Shown here: one piece after another, positions 8,640-17,660 of the stretch
Numbering within the stretch: the first letter of the stretch is position 1
Layout: every line of letters starts with the position of its first letter
Assembly (NCBI GenBank): GCA_026126205.1
Contig: JAHCJP010000007.1
Coordinates: 62,001 to 126,000, forward strand
Length of the DNA: 64,000 nt
From: Maricaulaceae bacterium
GTDB taxonomy: Bacteria; Pseudomonadota; Alphaproteobacteria; Caulobacterales; Maricaulaceae
Direction of reading: 5' to 3'
Made by a program: the position numbers and the translations under genes
Notes under the pieces: generated by a model
Database searches by the model: none
What the model was told of the DNA's origin: nothing
Seen by the model: only the letters and a program-made list of their open reading frames with translations

Positions 8640-9784
8640 GCTCCGCACTCTAGAAGGTCGCGGTAGACCCGCAAAGTGGACTCTTGCAAGGCGCGGACCG
8701 TGAAACGGGTTTTCACCCGCTCGGCCCCGGCCGCCCCCATCGCTACGCGCTGCGCCGGCGTCATCGCCATCGCGTGCGCGATCGCAGCGGCGAGCGCGGG
8801 GGGGAAGTCCGGCGCGGTCAGCCAGCCGGTGACGCCGTCTTCCACCACTTCGCGCGCGCCGCCATGGTCCGCGGCGATTACAGGCAGACCCGCCGCCTGC
8901 GCTTCCGCCGCCGTGCGCCCGAAGGCTTCCGGCTCCACGGACGGGCACAGGACAAGATCGGCCAGCGCGAAAGCGGCCGGCATGTCATCGCAATGGCCGG
9001 GCAGGATCACGTCGCCCGACAGGCCGAGGCCGGCGGCCATGCCTTCAAGTTCCGCCCGGTAGGCGGTGCGGCCCTGGTCGTCGCCGGCGAGGATCAGAAA
9101 GGGAAGCGGCCGGCCCGCCGCGCGCAGGGCGGCCATGGCGTCCAGCGCCGCCACCTGTCCCTTCCAGCGCGTCAGCCGCGCCGGCAGCAGGGCGATGAAG
9201 CGTCCGCCCGGAACGCCCCAGCGCGTTCTCAGGGCCGCGGCGCGGCGCGTCACCTCCGGCGAGCGCGCGAACAGCGCCGCATCGACGCCGCGATAGATGG
9301 TGATGATCCTGGCCGGATCGATTCCGTGTTCCGCGATCACATGGCTGCGGACATATTCGGAATTGGCGATCACCCGGTCGCCGCGCGCCATAACGGAGTT
9401 ATAGAAACGTTTCAGCGGGCTGCGGGCGTTATAGGCGCCGTGATAGGTGGTCACGAAGGGGATTTTCGCGCGCCTTGCCGCCTCTAGCGCGCTCCAGGCC
9501 GGGGCGCGGCTGCGGGCGTGGATCAGCGTCACGCCCTCGGCGCGGATCAACCGTTCGAGCCGCCCGGCGTTGGCATGGATGACGAACGGGTTTTTCGAGG
9601 CCAGCGGCATGCGGACCGGTTCGCCGCCCTGCGCCCGCAGCTCGTCCTCCATCCGCCCGCCCTCGCTGGCCACCAGCGCGCGTCCGCCAGCACGGACCAC
9701 GGCCTCGGCCACCTCCAGCGCCGTGCGTTCCGCCCCGCCGGTGGAAAGTTGCGGGATCACCTGAAGAATGGTCAAAGCGGGCAT
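8636..9784 (-). CDS. Glycosyltransferase family 4
   Basis: 382 residues from the ATG at 9784 (MPALTILQVIPQLSTGGAERT); the longer reading from 9841 would overlap the divergent gene at 9835 and lacks homology, so it is rejected. Typical GT-B layout: N-terminal GGAERT motif, central YRGVD, C-terminal donor domain with LLPARLTRWKGQ, DLVLCPSVEPEAFGRTAAEAQAAG (E-x7-E signature) and LPVIAADHGGAREVV. Retaining transferase using a nucleotide-sugar, cytoplasmic face of the membrane. Coupled to the downstream GT9 gene by a 4-bp overlap; together they suggest LPS-core or exopolysaccharide synthesis. Confidence 0.88.
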   Translation of the reverse strand: MPALTILQVIPQLSTGGAERTALEVAEAVVRAGGRALVASEGGRMEDELRAQGGEPVRMPLASKNPFVIHANAGRLERLIRAEGVTLIHARSRAPAWSALEAARRAKIPFVTTYHGAYNARSPLKRFYNSVMARGDRVIANSEYVRSHVIAEHGIDPARIITIYRGVDAALFARSPEVTRRAAALRTRWGVPGGRFIALLPARLTRWKGQVAALDAMAALRAAGRPLPFLILAGDDQGRTAYRAELEGMAAGLGLSGDVILPGHCDDMPAAFALADLVLCPSVEPEAFGRTAAEAQAAGLPVIAADHGGAREVVEDGVTGWLTAPDFPPALAAAIAHAMAMTPAQRVAMGAAGAERVKTRFTVRALQESTLRVYRDLLECGA

Positions 9785-9834
9785 CGCCCCTGGTCCCTGC
9801 GATCGCCGCCTGTCTTTCACACGGAGCGCGCCAG

Positions 9835-10605
9835 ATGACAAACGAATCTCCCTGCTGTTTCCTTGACCGTCCCGGCCAGCCTCGGCTGGCCTATGTGAAG
9901 CATGCGGGGGAGGCCGGAAGGGCTACGCTGGTCTGGCTGGGCGGGTTCCGCTCTGACATGGAGGGCGGCAAGGCTCTGGCGCTGGACGCCTGGGCGGAGG
10001 AAACCGGCCAACCTTTCCTGCGTTTCGATTACTCGGGGCATGGCCGGTCCGAAGGCGCTTTCGAGGACGGAGGCATCGGCCAGTGGCGAGAGGACGCGCT
10101 GGCGATGATCGATTCCACCGAGGGTCCGCTGGTGCTGTGCGGATCGTCGATGGGCGGCTGGATCGCGCTGCTGGTGGCGCTGGCCCGCCCCAAGCGCGTA
10201 AAGGCGCTGCTGCTGATCGCCCCGGCGCCGGATTTCACTGAGGATCTGATGTGGGAAGGCATGCCGCAGCATGTGCGCGAGGCGCTGATGCGCGACGGGG
10301 TGTGGATGCAGCCGTCCGAATACGGCCCGTCGCCGATCACCCGCAAGCTGATCGAGGAGGGGCGGAACTGGCTGCTGCTGGACGGCCCGATCCCCTTCTC
10401 CGGCCCGGTGCGCATCCTTCAGGGCTGGCGCGACCGTGACGTGCCCTGGACGCACGCCGCACGTCTGTTGGAGCGAATCGACAGCGACGACCTGGTCTTC
10501 ACCCTGGTCAAGAACGGCGACCACCGCCTGTCGGAGCCGGAGGACCTTGACCGCCTGCGCGAAACCGCCGAGGCGCTGTGCGCCCTGGTAGATAAGGGGT
10601 CCTGA
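9835..10605 (+). CDS. ABHD10-like alpha/beta hydrolase
   Basis: 256 residues, no signal peptide, so cytoplasmic. The sequence carries TLVWLGGFRSDMEGGKA (~31-47), FDYSGHGRSEG (~64-74), nucleophile elbow CGSSMGG (Ser ~105), LLLIAPAPDFTEDLMW and a terminal NGDHRLSEPEDL (catalytic His). This set is characteristic of the bacterial homologues of mitochondrial ABHD10, a depalmitoylase and acyl-glucuronide esterase; the family is common next to housekeeping genes in alphaproteobacteria. Divergent from the GT4 gene with a 50-bp spacer. Substrate not determinable from sequence. Confidence 0.85.
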   Translation: MTNESPCCFLDRPGQPRLAYVKHAGEAGRATLVWLGGFRSDMEGGKALALDAWAEETGQPFLRFDYSGHGRSEGAFEDGGIGQWREDALAMIDSTEGPLVLCGSSMGGWIALLVALARPKRVKALLLIAPAPDFTEDLMWEGMPQHVREALMRDGVWMQPSEYGPSPITRKLIEEGRNWLLLDGPIPFSGPVRILQGWRDRDVPWTHAARLLERIDSDDLVFTLVKNGDHRLSEPEDLDRLRETAEALCALVDKGS

Positions 10606-10607
10606 CC

Positions 10608-11252
10608 CTAGTACCGCGGCCCGCCGGGCGGGACCTGCTGTTGCTGCCTCTGCCGCGGCGGGCGCGCGCCCTGGTTCCCGATGCCGAGAATATTCGCGCA
10701 GCCGTGGGCCAGTGGCCGGACGGATTGCGGCCTGGGGAAAAACTCCCCGGCCCGCGCCCGCGCCCGTTCCATGCCTGCCTGACCGGCGGCGGCGCGGATC
10801 GCGGCTTCGGAATCGGCGCCGAGACGGTTGACGCCCAGCGAGGATTCGCGGGCGTTGGCGCGATAGATGATCGCCCAGTAGGCGGCGTCCTCGGCCTCGC
10901 CCGCCGCAAGGTTGCGCCGCGCCAGTTCGGCCTGCGACGCGCCCCAGCCAGCGTTCGCCGCCAGGGTCAGCCGTTCCATCGCCTCGTCGCGCCAGGCGCC
11001 GGCTTCCGCTCCGCCGCGATCCGCCAGTGCGAACAGCGCCAGCGCCGTCTGGTGCTGGGCCACCTCATATCCCTGCCCCTGATCCGCAGCGCAGCGCAGC
11101 GCCGGCAGAGCCTCTTCATACCGTCCCTGCGCGGCCATGGAGGCGGCGCGGGAATAGCCGCCATCGGCGCCCGGCGGAATCGGGTCGCGGCGCTGCAGGC
11201 CGCAGGCGGACAGCGAAACGGCTATCATGGCGAGAAACATCAGGCGGATCAT
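10608..11252 (-). CDS. Lipoprotein with Sel1/TPR-like repeats
   Basis: 214 residues from MIRLMFLAMIAVSLSACG, a textbook lipobox (LSAC) with Cys ~17. The helical body is Ala-rich: YSRAASMAAQGRYEEALPALRCAADQG, then MERLTLAANAGWGASQAELA and AEDAAYWAIIYRANA, resembling Sel1-type repeats. The C-terminus is a Gln/Arg-rich tail (RQRQQQQVPPGG). The frame extends upstream over the next gene, but only this start gives a lipoprotein. It follows the TonB-C-like gene by 23 bp and ends 2 bp from the convergent hydrolase. Role unknown, probably envelope-associated. Confidence 0.75.
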   Translation of the reverse strand: MIRLMFLAMIAVSLSACGLQRRDPIPPGADGGYSRAASMAAQGRYEEALPALRCAADQGQGYEVAQHQTALALFALADRGGAEAGAWRDEAMERLTLAANAGWGASQAELARRNLAAGEAEDAAYWAIIYRANARESSLGVNRLGADSEAAIRAAAGQAGMERARARAGEFFPRPQSVRPLAHGCANILGIGNQGARPPRQRQQQQVPPGGPRY

Positions 11253-11275
11253 GCGTGGAACTCCTGCGGTAACCG

Positions 11276-11623
11276 TCAGTCGGCGGCGGCCGGACGGAAA
11301 ACATAAACAAAGCGGATCTCGCAACCAGAGAAAGCGGCGCCGCCCGCGCTCTCGGCGCGGTAGACGCGGCGGCGGACGGCGTCCAGAGACGGTTCGTCCA
11401 GCGCCATTGAGTCGGATTCCACCACGTGCGGACGGGCCGTGCGCCCTTCGGCGGCGACATCGAACCGCACCAGAACCGCCAGCCGGATTTCGCGATCCTC
11501 CGCCCCCGCCAGTGGTTCGCCCGCGTCGATGACGATCTCGGCCGGCGCCTCGCCGGCGCATTCCGGCGGCGGGGTCTGGGCGGAGGCGAGACCGAGCGCC
11601 ATAGCGATGAGAACAGCGTTCAT
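11276..11623 (-). CDS. Small secreted TonB C-terminal-like protein
   Basis: 115 residues; signal peptide MNAVLIAMALGLASAQ. The mature part holds LAVLVRFDVAAEGRTARPHVVESD, LDEPSLDAVRRRVYR and IRFVYVFRP, the strand-helix-strand pattern of TonB C-terminal domains (energy transducer type), without a transmembrane anchor or proline-rich linker. Two Cys (CAGE and GCEIR) may pair. It heads a two-gene set with the lipoprotein downstream. Assignment rests on pattern recognition only. Confidence 0.65.
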   Translation of the reverse strand: MNAVLIAMALGLASAQTPPPECAGEAPAEIVIDAGEPLAGAEDREIRLAVLVRFDVAAEGRTARPHVVESDSMALDEPSLDAVRRRVYRAESAGGAAFSGCEIRFVYVFRPAAAD

Positions 11624-11719
11624 GCGTTCAGCCTAGCGCGCCCCCGCGGCCACGCCAACATCGCCGCCGCCGCTTTCGGTGATGATTTGCGTCGCAAAAT
11701 GCTGCACAAGCGAGATGAC

Positions 11720-12961
11720 ATGCGGACGAATCATCATGGGAACGGAGCCGTGATCCGGGCGCTGCTGGCCGAGAATATTCACCCTGACGCCGAAGCGGCG
11801 CTGACGCGCTTTGGACCGGTTATGATCGAACGCCTGGATGGCGCGCCCGACGCCGCTGCGCTGACCGCCCGGCTGGACGGCGTGCAACTGCTGGGCATCC
11901 GCTCGCGCACCCGGTTGCCGAAAGATGTGTTCGCGAACGCGCCGGACCTGCTGGCCGTCGGCTGTTTCTGCATCGGCGTCAACCAGGTCGACCTCGCCGC
12001 GGCGCAGGCCGCCGGGGTTCCGGTGTTCAACGCGCCGTTCGCCAACACCCGTTCGGTCGCCGAGCTGACACTGGCCGCCGCGGTGATGCTGATGCGCGGC
12101 ATTCCCCGGAAACTGGCCGCCATCCGCCGCGGGGAATGGCTGAAAAGCGCCGCAGGATCGCACGAGGTGCGAGGCAAGAAGCTGGGCATCGTCGGCTACG
12201 GCAATATCGGCTCGCAGTTGTCGGTGCTGGCCTCCGGCCATGGCATGCACGTGTACTATTACGACATCGAGACCAAGCTGGCGCATGGCAACGCCCGCGC
12301 CATGGCGAGCCTGGACGAGCTGCTGGCGCTGGCCGATATCCTCACCTTGCACGTCCCCTCCACTCCGCAGACGCGCAACATGATCCGCGCGGCGCAACTG
12401 GCGCGGATGAAGCCCGGCGCTTTCCTGATCAACCACGCCCGCGGCGATCTGGTGGACATTCCGGCCCTAACGGCGGCGCTGGAAAGCGGCCATATCGGCG
12501 GCGCGGCCATCGATGTGTTTCCCACCGAGCCGGCGTCGAAGGATGAGCGGTTCGAGAGTCCGCTGCTGGCTTTCGATAATGTGCTGCTGACCCCGCATAT
12601 CGGCGGCTCCACCGAAGAGGCCCAGGCCGCCATCGGCGAGGACGCGGCGGTGAAACTGGCCCGCTATGTCTTCGAGGGCTCGACCGGCAAGGCGGTGAAT
12701 TTTCCTCAGCTGGAACCGGGGCCGCTGGCGCCCGGGCGCGCGCGGCTGCTGAGCATTCATGTCAACGCGCCGGGATACCTGTCGCATCTGAACGAGGCGA
12801 TCTCGGGCGCCGGATTGAACGTCGCCGCCCAGCACCTGCAGACGCAGGGGCAGACCGGCTACGCCGCCGCCGACCTGGAAGGCGGCCTGCCGGACGGTTT
12901 CCTGGCGCGCGTGCAGGCCGTGCCCGGAACCTTGCGCGCCCGGTTGTTGAACGGCGGCTGA
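11720..12961 (+). CDS. serA: D-3-phosphoglycerate dehydrogenase
   Basis: First step of serine synthesis: 3-phosphoglycerate to 3-phosphohydroxypyruvate with NAD. The body matches the E. coli-type ~410-residue enzyme: LLGIRSRTRL, GCFCIGVNQVD, nucleotide-binding GIVGYGNIGSQ (~155), LHVPSTPQT, catalytic Arg in NHARGD (~240), Glu in PTEP (~268), His in LTPHIGGSTEEAQ (~291). A C-terminal ACT regulatory domain (LLSIHVNAPGYLSHLNEAISGAGLNVA, ~340-412) indicates serine feedback. The start is uncertain: ATG at 11699 and 11720, or GTG at 11748 are all in frame; 11720 is chosen as intermediate. The long upstream extension is antisense to the TonB-like gene and rejected. Confidence 0.92.
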   Translation: MRTNHHGNGAVIRALLAENIHPDAEAALTRFGPVMIERLDGAPDAAALTARLDGVQLLGIRSRTRLPKDVFANAPDLLAVGCFCIGVNQVDLAAAQAAGVPVFNAPFANTRSVAELTLAAAVMLMRGIPRKLAAIRRGEWLKSAAGSHEVRGKKLGIVGYGNIGSQLSVLASGHGMHVYYYDIETKLAHGNARAMASLDELLALADILTLHVPSTPQTRNMIRAAQLARMKPGAFLINHARGDLVDIPALTAALESGHIGGAAIDVFPTEPASKDERFESPLLAFDNVLLTPHIGGSTEEAQAAIGEDAAVKLARYVFEGSTGKAVNFPQLEPGPLAPGRARLLSIHVNAPGYLSHLNEAISGAGLNVAAQHLQTQGQTGYAAADLEGGLPDGFLARVQAVPGTLRARLLNGG

Positions 12962-12981
12962 GCCTGTCCCGGAAAACGAAA

Positions 12982-13004
12982 CGCCCTCCCCGCCGGGGAG
13001 GGCG
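12982..13004. terminator. Bidirectional terminator between serA and motA
   Basis: A perfect 10-bp GC stem (CGCCCTCCCC / GGGGAGGGCG) with a 3-nt loop, placed 20 bp after serA and 24 bp after the convergent motA. There is no strong T-run on either side, so it may act as a shared, partly rho-assisted terminator. Confidence 0.6.
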
Positions 13005-13027
13005 CTCCTGCGTGCGTCTTGACGGTC

Positions 13028-13900
13028 TTACGCCGCCTCGGACGGGATGTTGTTCAACGCTTCCTCCAGCTCCAGGAAGCTCGGCTGCGCCTTGCTGGGC
13101 ACCGAGCCGCGGCCGATCTCCACCGAGATCTGGGCGGCGTTGCCGTGCAGATGGGCGACCAGCACGTTCTGGATGATGACATAGAAGCTGTGTTCTTCCT
13201 CGTAGACGTTCTTCAGGCGCACGGCGATCGGGCCGACGAAGCCATAGGACAGGAACACGCCCAGGAAGGTGCCGACCAGCGCCGAGCCGATCATCATGCC
13301 GAGATATTCCGGCGGTTCGGTGATCGCGCCCATGGTCTTGATGATGCCCAGCACCGCGGCGACGATGCCCAGCGCCGGCAGCGCATCGGCCATCGACTGC
13401 ATGGCGTGCTGCGGCCCCATCACCTCGTGATGGTGCTTCTCCAGCTGCTTCTCCATCGCGTCCTCGACCTGGTGCGGATCCTCCAGGTTCATGGTCATCA
13501 TGCGCAACGTGTCGCAGATGAAATCGGTGGCGAAATGGTCCTTCAGGATGCGCGGATAGCGGGTGAAGATGCTGCTCTCGCCCGGATTCTCGATATGCGC
13601 CTCCAGCGCGATGACGCCCTTGGTCTTCATCGTCTTGGTCAGCAGGAACAGCAGCGACAGCAGGTCGCGGTAATCCTGCGTCTTCCATTTCGGCCCCGCG
13701 GCGATCTTGCCGAGATCACCGAGCGTCTTCAGCACCGTCTTCGTGGAGTTGCCGATCAGGAAAGCGCCGATGGCGGCGCCGCCGATCATCATCAGTTCGA
13801 AGGGCAGCGCCCGCAGGATCACGTCGAAATGGCCGCCGGCCAGCATGAAGCCGCCGAACACCATGCCAAGCACGACGAAAAAACCGAGAATCTGGAACAT
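13028..13900 (-). CDS. motA: Flagellar motor stator protein MotA
   Basis: 290 residues, the proton-channel stator subunit. It has four hydrophobic segments, the MotA-family cytoplasmic loop with GVIALEAHIENP, and the C-terminal pair DALPALGIVAAVLGIIKTMG and GSALVGTFLGVFLSYGFVGPIA containing the conserved channel prolines. A short charged tail ends PSFLELEEALNNIPSE. No motB lies next to it; in alphaproteobacteria motA and motB are often apart. Its presence implies a flagellated cell at some life stage. Confidence 0.95.
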   Translation of the reverse strand: MFQILGFFVVLGMVFGGFMLAGGHFDVILRALPFELMMIGGAAIGAFLIGNSTKTVLKTLGDLGKIAAGPKWKTQDYRDLLSLLFLLTKTMKTKGVIALEAHIENPGESSIFTRYPRILKDHFATDFICDTLRMMTMNLEDPHQVEDAMEKQLEKHHHEVMGPQHAMQSMADALPALGIVAAVLGIIKTMGAITEPPEYLGMMIGSALVGTFLGVFLSYGFVGPIAVRLKNVYEEEHSFYVIIQNVLVAHLHGNAAQISVEIGRGSVPSKAQPSFLELEEALNNIPSEAA

Positions 13901-14034
13901 CGTCCGTCACCCACCCGTATCGTTTTCCGGCCATGGCCTCTTCGCGGGCCGTCCGGTTTCGGGACAGACAATGGCGCATTTGCCTTAATGTCCGGTTGAG
14001 CGGGCGTTAGGGCGGTGTTTACGGGATGGGGCCC

Positions 14035-14931
14035 TCAGGGCCGGAATTCGCGGTCCGGGTCTTCGGCCAGCTCGTCCTCGATATAGGTTTTCAGCCGCGC
14101 GGTGACGGCGCCGGGGTCGCCGTCCATCTGCGCCGGGTCGATCAGCGGGCCGAAGGCGAGGCGATAGGGCTTGCCGCGCTTTTCAATCATTTCGTAGAAC
14201 AGCGTCATGTCGCGCAGCGGTTCGGAAAAGCGCGAGAAGAAATAGAACAGGTCCGAACAGCGGCTCTGGAAATTCACCGGCAGGATCGGCGCCCCGTGGC
14301 GGCGCGACAGGATCGCCGCCGATTCCTCCCAGGGCGGGTCGATGATGCGCCCGTCCCTGCCCTTCTGGCCGATGCGCCCGGCCGGAAACACCGCCAGCGC
14401 GCGTTCGTCCCTGATCGCCGACAGGGCGAGCTTCAGTGTCTCGCGGCTTTTGGCGCGGCTGCGTTTCTCGCGCCGCCATTCCACCGGGATCAGCACCTCG
14501 TCGAAACGCGGGGCGACGCGCAGCGCATCGGCGTTGGCGAAATAGACCAGGTCGCCGCGCTTCGGCCGCACCACGGCGTCCAGCGCCACGCCGTCCGGTA
14601 TGCCGCCGGGATGGTTGGCGACGATCAGCAGCGGGCCATCGTGCGGGATACGGTCCTCGCCATAGGCCTGAACGTCCAGCGCCATGTAGTCGCGGGCGAG
14701 CTGCATCGCCTGCTGCCCCGACAGCGGCGCGAAGGCGTCGGCCAGCTCGCAGGCTTTTTCATAGCCCAGCGCCGCGTTCAGCACCGGGCGCGCCAGCGGC
14801 CACCACCAGCTTCTGTCCATCCCCTTGGCGCGTTCGGACAGCAGGATGTCCACCACCTCGCGCCCGCTCATCTCCGGCGGGCGGCGCACATAGGCGGAAT
14901 TGTCGCGGTCGACGGGCAGAAGCACGCTCAT
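14035..14931 (-). CDS. PlsC-like lysophospholipid acyltransferase
   Basis: 298 residues. The acyltransferase motif I reads VANHPGGIPDG (His ~107, Asp ~113), an H-x5-D spacing seen in a side branch that I remember as NHPTGIADG rather than the canonical H-x4-D. Motif III appears as AVFPAGRIG (~160-168), and FEVLIPVEWRR-like segments follow. There is no obvious transmembrane span; probably peripheral on the inner membrane. Likely transfers acyl groups to a lysophospholipid or ornithine-type lipid; substrate unknown. Stands alone between motA and mmsA. Confidence 0.75.
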   Translation of the reverse strand: MSVLLPVDRDNSAYVRRPPEMSGREVVDILLSERAKGMDRSWWWPLARPVLNAALGYEKACELADAFAPLSGQQAMQLARDYMALDVQAYGEDRIPHDGPLLIVANHPGGIPDGVALDAVVRPKRGDLVYFANADALRVAPRFDEVLIPVEWRREKRSRAKSRETLKLALSAIRDERALAVFPAGRIGQKGRDGRIIDPPWEESAAILSRRHGAPILPVNFQSRCSDLFYFFSRFSEPLRDMTLFYEMIEKRGKPYRLAFGPLIDPAQMDGDPGAVTARLKTYIEDELAEDPDREFRP

Positions 14932-15068
14932 GCATCAAGATGTAGCTGCTTCGCACTCAATGCGGGAGGGGGGTCGCGCCTCGACAGCCGCCGCACACGG
15001 CGCTATCCCGTGCGCGACCGGAAACAGGCGCCGCGCAGGCGGGCGCCGGACACGGCGGAGGAACACCC

Positions 15069-16568
15069 ATGACCCGCGAGATCACTCATTTCGTCAACGG
15101 CCGCAGCGTCTCCGGCGGCTCAGGCCGCTGGGGCGAGGTGTTCAACCCCAACACCGGCGAGGTGCAGGCGAAGGTCCCGCTGGCCAGCAAGGACGAGATG
15201 GCGAAGGCGGTGGAGACCGCGCGCCAGGCGCAGATCGCCTGGGCGGCGGTGAACCCCCAGCGCCGGGCGCGGGTGATGTTCGCCTTCAAGGCGCTGGTCG
15301 AGCGCGAGATGGACGCGCTGGCCGAAATGCTGTCGATCGAGCACGGCAAGGTGATCGCCGACGCCAAGGGCGACATCCAGCGCGGGCTGGAGGTGATCGA
15401 GTTCGCCTGCGGCGTCCCGCACCTGCTGAAGGGCGAATACACCGAGGGCGCCGGCCCCGGCATCGACGTCTATTCCATGCGGCAGCCGCTGGGCGTGGTG
15501 GCGGGGATCACGCCGTTCAACTTTCCGGCCATGATCCCGATGTGGATGTTCGGCGTCGCCATCGCCTGCGGCAACGCCTTCATCCTGAAACCGTCGGAGA
15601 AGGATCCCAGCGTGCCGGTGCGCCTGGCCGAGCTGATGCTTGAGGCCGGCCTGCCCGAAGGGGTGCTGAACGTCGTCCATGGCGACAAGGAGGCGGTGGA
15701 CGCGCTGCTGACCCATCCGGACGTCAAGGCGATCAGCTTCGTCGGCTCCTCCGACATCGCGCAATACGTCTATGCCACCGGAACCGCGCACGGAAAGCGC
15801 GTACAGGCGATGGGCGGGGCCAAGAACCACGGCGTCGTCATGCCCGACGCCGACATGGACCAGGTGGTCAAGGACCTGGTCGGTTCGGCCTTCGGCTCGG
15901 CGGGAGAGCGCTGCATGGCGCTGCCCGTGGCCGTGCCGGTGGGCGAGAAGACCGCCGACGAGCTGATCGAGCGGCTGGTTCCGGCCATCGACGCGCTGCG
16001 CATCGGCGTCTCCACCGATCCCGACGCCCATTACGGCCCGGTGGTGTCGGACGCTCACCGCAAGAAGGTCGAAAGCTATATCCAGATGGGCGTCGACGAA
16101 GGGGCCAAGCTGATCCGCGACGGACGCGGTTTTGAGCTGCAGGGCCATGAGAAGGGCTTTTTCATCGGCCCGACGCTGTTCGACAACGTCACCCCGAAAA
16201 TGCGCAGCTATCAGGAAGAAATATTCGGCCCGGTGCTGCAGATCGTGCGCGCCGCAACGCTGGAAGAGGCCGCCCGCCTGCCCAGCGAGCACCAGTATGG
16301 CAATGGCGTCGCCATCTTCACCCGCAACGGCCTCGCCGCGCGCGAATTCGCCGCCAAGGTCAATGTCGGCATGGTGGGGATCAATGTGCCGATCCCGGTG
16401 CCGGTGGCCTATCACACCTTCGGCGGCTGGAAGCGTTCGGCCTTCGGCGACGTCAACCAGCACGGAACCGAAGGGGTGCGCTTCTTCACCAAGATCAAGA
16501 CCGTCACCCAGCGCTGGCCCAGCGGCGAAGCCTTCGACCAGGCCTTCGTCATCCCGACGATGCAGTAG
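15069..16568 (+). CDS. mmsA: CoA-acylating methylmalonate-semialdehyde dehydrogenase
   Basis: 499 residues; oxidises methylmalonate semialdehyde and malonate semialdehyde to propionyl-/acetyl-CoA in valine and inositol breakdown. The ALDH fold shows ITPFNFPAMIPMWM (~155-168), KPSEKDPSVP, FVGSSDIAQYVY, GAKNHGVVMPDAD and the catalytic Cys in GSAGERCMALP (~282). The GAKNH and FNFPAMIPMW signatures separate MmsA from other aldehyde dehydrogenases. A strong GGAGG sits 8 nt before the ATG. No other mms genes are adjacent. Confidence 0.93.
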   Translation: MTREITHFVNGRSVSGGSGRWGEVFNPNTGEVQAKVPLASKDEMAKAVETARQAQIAWAAVNPQRRARVMFAFKALVEREMDALAEMLSIEHGKVIADAKGDIQRGLEVIEFACGVPHLLKGEYTEGAGPGIDVYSMRQPLGVVAGITPFNFPAMIPMWMFGVAIACGNAFILKPSEKDPSVPVRLAELMLEAGLPEGVLNVVHGDKEAVDALLTHPDVKAISFVGSSDIAQYVYATGTAHGKRVQAMGGAKNHGVVMPDADMDQVVKDLVGSAFGSAGERCMALPVAVPVGEKTADELIERLVPAIDALRIGVSTDPDAHYGPVVSDAHRKKVESYIQMGVDEGAKLIRDGRGFELQGHEKGFFIGPTLFDNVTPKMRSYQEEIFGPVLQIVRAATLEEAARLPSEHQYGNGVAIFTRNGLAAREFAAKVNVGMVGINVPIPVPVAYHTFGGWKRSAFGDVNQHGTEGVRFFTKIKTVTQRWPSGEAFDQAFVIPTMQ

Positions 16569-17187
16569 GGCGGGCGTCCGGCAGGCGGGCTTCGATCCTA
16601 CAAGCGCACACCGCGCGCATACAGCCGGGAAGCGGCGGCAAGGGCGCCTCTGGCAGTACGAACCGTGTCCCATGCAGCGCCCAGGCGGCGTTGCACGAGC
16701 GCTCCGGATGGGCGCGCAGCCGGCCCCAGGCCTGTATCCCCTCGTCGCGCAAACGTTCGCCCAGCACACGCAGCATCAGGCCGCGGCGCTGAACCGGGCG
16801 GCGCGTGTAGAGCGCGCGGATCGCGGCCACGGCCTCCGGCCCGCACCCGTCACGCACATGATCGGCGAACACGACGCCGACGCCGGACAGTGGGCCAAGG
16901 CGCAGCGCGGCAAGCGCCTCGCGCCCCGGCGGCTCGCCCGCCACCATCACAAAATCCGCAGACGGCTTTTCCGCACACAACTCCGCCAGAGCGGCCAAAC
17001 CCTCTGGCCGGAAACAGCCGGCGCTGCGCAAGAATTCACGTTCCGAGGCGCTCAGGCGCAGATCAACCTCTGACATCTCCAGCCGCGTCAGATAAGGCGC
17101 AGCGTCGGTCACAACGCCGTCGGCGCGACGGCGCCCAGCGCCGAACATACGGGCTGCTTTCGACCAAGCTTTTTTGATCCAGAGCAA
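16549..17187 (-). CDS. Uncharacterised protein, TTG start
   Basis: 212 residues from TTG at 17187, supported by GGAGAGA five nt upstream; an ATG at 17148 (MFGAGRRRADG) has no such site. The sequence holds YLTRLEMSEVDLRLSASEREFLRSAG, then VMVAGEPPGREALAALRLGPLSGVGVVFADHVRDG and an Arg-rich helix. Three Cys cluster near the C-terminus (GCMRAVCACR). No family recognised. Its 3' end overlaps the end of mmsA tail-to-tail by 20 bp, which supports the end rather than the identity. Real-gene likelihood moderate to good because codon pattern and ribosome site agree. Confidence 0.55.
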   Translation of the reverse strand: MLWIKKAWSKAARMFGAGRRRADGVVTDAAPYLTRLEMSEVDLRLSASEREFLRSAGCFRPEGLAALAELCAEKPSADFVMVAGEPPGREALAALRLGPLSGVGVVFADHVRDGCGPEAVAAIRALYTRRPVQRRGLMLRVLGERLRDEGIQAWGRLRAHPERSCNAAWALHGTRFVLPEAPLPPLPGCMRAVCACRIEARLPDARPTASSG

Positions 17188-17509
17188 AACTGTCTCTCCG
17201 TCACGCCGGGCGCATGAAAGCGACCAGCTTGCAGAGAACGGCGCAGGGCGGCGTTTTGTTCCCGGCCAGAGTTGGGTTCGTGCATATGAATTGCAATTGC
17301 GGTGGATTTTACAACGAACGCAACGGATTGTGATTTATGATGATTTAATAGTATTTCTAAATTTACCCGGACAGGAACGCTTTTGTTTGTCGTTCGTGAA
17401 TTTCGCTGCGGCGGCGGCGTGGCCGCCGCAAAGCCGTATTGCCCCGGCGCGCGCTTGCCGCTAGGTTCCGCGCCCGCATCCGGCCCCGCACGGGCGCGGA
17501 TGAACCGGA
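17188..17509. other. AT-richer intergenic stretch before tRNA-Thr
   Basis: 322 bp without a convincing gene. The middle (about 17280-17400) is markedly AT-richer than its surroundings, and a GC hairpin (gcggcggc ... gccgccgc) lies near 17410-17435. It presumably holds promoters for the tRNA and the leftward TTG-start gene. An open frame spans it, but it resembles nothing. Confidence 0.4.
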
Positions 17510-17585
17510 GCCGCTTTAGCTCAGCTGGTAGAGCACATCATTCGTAATGATGGGGTCGCGTGTTCGAGTCACGCAAGCGGCACCA
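17510..17585 (+). tRNA. tRNA-Thr (anticodon CGT)
   Basis: 76 nt including encoded CCA. Acceptor stem GCCGCTT pairs perfectly with AAGCGGC; D-arm AGCTCAGCTGGTAGAGC; anticodon arm CATCA-TTCGTAA-TGATG gives CGT, reading ACG (Thr); T-arm GCGTG-TTCGAGT-CACGC; discriminator A then CCA. Stands alone; no integrase or attachment repeat is visible downstream. Confidence 0.97.
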
Positions 17586-17660
17586 GTTTTCTCCACCGCC
17601 TTGATCCTGAATGCGCCGCCGCATGATGACGGAACGGGCCTCCTGCGGGTCCCTGTCCGG

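Noticed and set aside
15120..16769. 549-codon minus-strand open frame opposite mmsA
   Set aside because: Antisense shadow; mmsA has a strong ribosome site and all ALDH motifs.
17174..17464. 96-codon open frame upstream of tRNA-Thr
   Set aside because: No domain, no ribosome site, covers the AT-rich promoter area and overlaps the start of a better supported leftward gene.
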